The notes under the pieces: generated by a model
The model's database searches: none
Seen by the model: only the letters and a program-made list of their open reading frames with translations
What the model was told of the DNA's origin: nothing
Shown here: one piece after another, positions 61,038 through 64,000 of the stretch
Layout of the letters: each line of letters begins with the position of its first letter
How positions within the stretch are numbered: position 1 is the first letter of the stretch
Source: Acanthacorydalis orientalis
Lineage: Eukaryota; Arthropoda; Insecta; Megaloptera; Corydalidae
NCBI GenBank assembly: GCA_034766995.1
Contig: CM068322.1
Location: 10,251,810 to 10,315,809, forward strand
DNA length: 64,000 bases
Reading direction: 5' to 3'
Position numbers and translations under genes: made by a program

Positions 61038-63241
61038 TACGTGAATAGGAAGTAGAAATTGTATTTGAAATACGTAAAAATTACGTTGATTAATAAAATT
61101 AAAAAAAATGTGGAGTAGATCTTTATCCAAAATTAGATAGTTTAAATCCATGGATTACATGTTGTTATTGATGTCATTAAACAAAAAGTATAAAGGAAAC
61201 AATAAATTATTTATTGTGTTTTCGTTTGTTTGAGATATTCCAAATATTCGTATATTAGAGATAATGCAAGTTACTGAAATTTATATAGAACCAATATTTA
61301 AAGAAAAGTTCATATAAGATGCTTAAAAATCAGTTAAAATAGATTTGTTATTAACTGATAGTTCTAATACAATAATTTACACAAGTTCCATAATTAAACG
61401 TTGTAAGGAATATTGTTAAAAATGTGTTCTATATATGAATATGTTACTACATGCTAATTATAAATTACAAATTTATTAATTTATAGAATATATAATTGTA
61501 TAAGAGTTTATCAATAAATTTATTAGTATTTAACAATGTTTATTTCTGTCAGATATAAAGTATACGTTAATACTTTTTTTTAAAGGTTTACTTGATTATT
61601 ATAATTGCTTTGTCAATATTTTAGTCATTTTTTACTATTTTTTGGTATTAAGTAAAAGCATTAAAGTTAGCGTTTTATAAATAATAGTATAATTGGAAGT
61701 TGAAACAAATAAGTAATAATTTTAATGTTTGTTAAATTATCGACCACATTTTTTATTACATTATGTCCACGATTTATCGAAAAATTATCGACCACATATA
61801 TTATTACATTTTATTATATTCACTTCGGATAATATAAAAAATAAATTTCTCCAGACAGTAGTATAATGAATTTTGATTAATATAAAATCTTATTTATATA
61901 GATATTTGAAAATAAAAGTAAAACTAATTTAGAAAATAAATAAAATGTGATTCCCTTTTAAAAAAAATAATAAGTTTGTGCAATATATTGAGGAAAAATA
62001 TTTTTAAAATTTAGCATTAAAAATCATATATTTACATAAGTTCAAAAGTGAACAAATCATAGTTAAATATTTTATAATTAACTATGCTGATACATAAATT
62101 TTAATTTTGTATAAATGCAAACAGTTGCAAATAATTGTTTAAATATTTGAAAAACAACTTTTAGTGGCTTAAAATTTTCAATTTAATAAATCACTAACGA
62201 ATGACATATCGATTGTTCGTTAGATACTCTATTTTCAAATATTGAAATTGTATGTTTGTTATAGTAGTTGATTGAATATTCATAGACCAATAAATGAATG
62301 CTTACATTTATAAAAAAATGATACTTTTATAAATTGTATAAAGTAGATGTTTATGCAATACATTTAATCAATACTTATTTTTTATTAAATTTAATGTTTT
62401 GTGTCATTTATTTATAGTTTTATCACAGTTTTACTTTGAACTGATATATTTAATATTGGTTATTAATACTGATATTAATTACAAGTAAATGAAAATCTAA
62501 AAAAATGTACTCTTACCAGAAATAGGGAAATTACTCTTACAGGTGAAGATAAATAGAAATATATTTAGTTAGCTGAAAATATACAATTTGACGGTAAAAG
62601 AAAATTTTACAAAAATAGGTTATACTGTTTAAAAAATGTAATTAAGAAAAACAAGAAAGTGAAGAGAAATTAGATTACGGAAATGGAATTATAACTGCAA
62701 GAAGTACCGAAAAAGAAATTAAATATAATTCGTTTGACACGAAGAAGAAAATCAATAACAATAATCATCTTTATCATGGTTGCGAATTGAGAAAATCAAA
62801 TATTAGAAACAATGGAAAATAATTAATTGAAATTAAAAGTAAATTGAGGAAAGTTTCAAAAACCTTTTCAAATATCAAAATAAAAATGAAGCGAATGAAA
62901 TTTTAATTTGTAATTGCAGGGCATATTCAATTCTATGGATGCAAATTTAGATACATAATATTGCATAAATTTAGGATAAGTAAGATAAAAATAAGTCTGT
63001 AATTCTACATTAATTATTATGAAGAAGCATACTGAATAAAAGTCACAAAAATATTAAATTAAAAATGTTAACTTTTGACACTTGGATGACCTTCAAGTAC
63101 ATTTAAATATTTTTCAAAGTTTAATATGTTCAAAAGATCTTAATAATATTATAATTTATTATATAAAATTTCCCATTGATTTGCCACCGGGATAGGTCTC
63201 ACATCGTTTTTTATAAAATATATATATTAATTTTAGTTCAC

Positions 63242-64000
63242 AGTATTTCTTGCAATACATACAAAACAATCTTCTTACTACTTTTAAATAACAATTTTAA
63301 CTTATATATATATATATATGGTATAAAAGAAATTCGGCACCTTTAAATAAAATCCTTAATCACCTTTAATCATAACTATGTTTTCAACTAAAATATTTTC
63401 TAGTCATTTTACAATTTTGAAGTCCTAATCTTAATATTTCAAAACATCATATACCTTGACCAAACAGATAGCATAACCTCACAAAACTATAGTGAAGACG
63501 ATGGTGTCCGAAAAGCAGCATATTAGGAATTGCATATTTTTCACATTTCAGTTGAAAAAATGCTGGCGAATCCATATGAATAATCTGTTCAGGTTTAGGG
63601 GAAGATGTGATGCAAACAAAATGCAAAATGTTGGTTTAAAAATTTCTGAATGGTGATTTTAGTTTTTCTGATCAAGAATGTACCAGACTATCGAAAAATT
63701 TGAAGACTAGGATCTTGATCAGCTGTTAAATGAAAACTCCGATACCAAATATTCAAGTCAAAAAAGTGTTATTGTGTATTTGGTGACACATTAAGGGTTT
63801 AATGTATTATGAGTTGCTCGAACTTGGTCAGACTATAAATTGAGAATTTGATGACTATTTAGAAAAAAAGACCATTTGCTGGTGAAGGAACGAGTCAAGA
63901 TATTTTAGCAGCACGATAACGCTCAGTCATACATGCCGAAAAGGACCAAAGACGATATTTGTTCGTTGGGCTGGAAAGTTCTTCCTTATGTGATATATTC
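63242..64000 (+). mobile_element. Internally deleted mariner, runs off the window
   Basis: A transposase start (SEKQHIRNCIFFTFQLKKML) is followed by WFKNF-type remnants and SFSDQECTRLSKNLKT. After a deletion come GFNVL, LELGQTIN, EFDDYLEKK, VKERVKIF and HDNAQSYMPK, and then DDICSLGWKVLPYV. These correspond to the mariner segments DFSLEDxxRxGRPS, GVVYYELLxPGETI, RKGVIFHHDNARPHT and ELGWEVLPHPPYS. The second catalytic Asp is kept in one frame and the first is lost to the deletion. Its leader is the inverted repeat partner of 50228-50612. The 3' end lies beyond base 64000. Confidence 0.75.

Larger units (their letters stand above)
60135..63241. other. AT-rich intergenic DNA
   Basis: Arrays lie at 60154-60179, 60556-60616 and 60944-61037. 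A local tandem duplication of attatcgaccacat lies at about 61738 and 61786. No gene is recognised. Confidence 0.5.

Noticed and set aside
16170..61151. Many 60-110 codon open frames rich in Ile-Tyr repeats (for example at 17635, 18009, 38822, 45536, 60861)
   Set aside because: They are translations of (TA)n arrays, which lack stops in the ATATAT reading, and have no coding features.

Overview
This is a 64 kb piece of a nuclear animal genome, almost certainly an arthropod and most likely an insect. By eye it is about four-fifths A+T. It has no long open reading frames, a single spliced exon that can be recognised with confidence, dozens of (TA)n arrays, and many decayed Tc1/mariner-superfamily transposons of the kinds common in insects. 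Several moderate-GC non-coding islands have the look of a bee or wasp genome, but that placement is an impression, not a result. No prokaryotic features are present.

Host genes. The one firm coding feature is an exon at 40616-40941 (minus strand). It encodes the membrane anchor and the first zinc-binding motif of an M19 membrane dipeptidase and has good splice sites at both ends. No partner exon was recognised on either side, so the gene probably has very long introns or runs out of the window. A second, weaker candidate is a 44-base first coding exon at 7137-7180 (plus strand) with a start codon in good context and a strong GTAAGT donor.

Mobile elements. Left to right: a Tigger/pogo remnant (1811-2798); an internally deleted Hsmar1-like mariner (5156-5707); an IS630-like transposase relic (9647-10710); two more deleted Hsmar1-like mariners (14246-14754, 20262-20828); a possible LTR end with a GC-rich duplication (24900-25412); a deleted hAT element with target duplication (28477-29400); a broken gene of an unnamed multi-copy family (31639-32780); a piggyBac-type MITE (33063-33292); a full-length dead mariner inside a TA microsatellite (35150-36425); a second piggyBac-type element (37293-37996); a deleted mariner (39480-40020); another IS630-like relic (42540-43640); a truncated mariner (45032-45529); a full-length dead mariner with two long open halves (46054-47341); a mariner 5' relic (49257-49890); an inverted pair of related mariner relics (50228-50612 and 63242-64000); a fourth Hsmar1-like deletion copy broken by a templated insertion (51616-52481); and a full-length Hsmar1-like mariner (58851-60134). 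None can encode an active transposase as read.

Repeats and the rest. At least 40 (TA)n arrays occur, many compound with (CA)n, (GA)n or (TG)n. Two unnamed dispersed repeat families were found by eye: a roughly 120-250 bp family with five copies, all on the plus strand, and a looser family with about four copies. Islands of higher GC at 9000-9350, 11520-11860, 16670-16860, 22080-22690, 44100-44560, 48440-48760 and 53865-54270 hold no recognisable gene and are candidates for conserved regulatory DNA or untranslated exons. I did not find a previously undescribed functional system. The most interesting signals are the shared-junction mariner deletion lineage, the two hairpin-type repair scars, and the unnamed repeat families.
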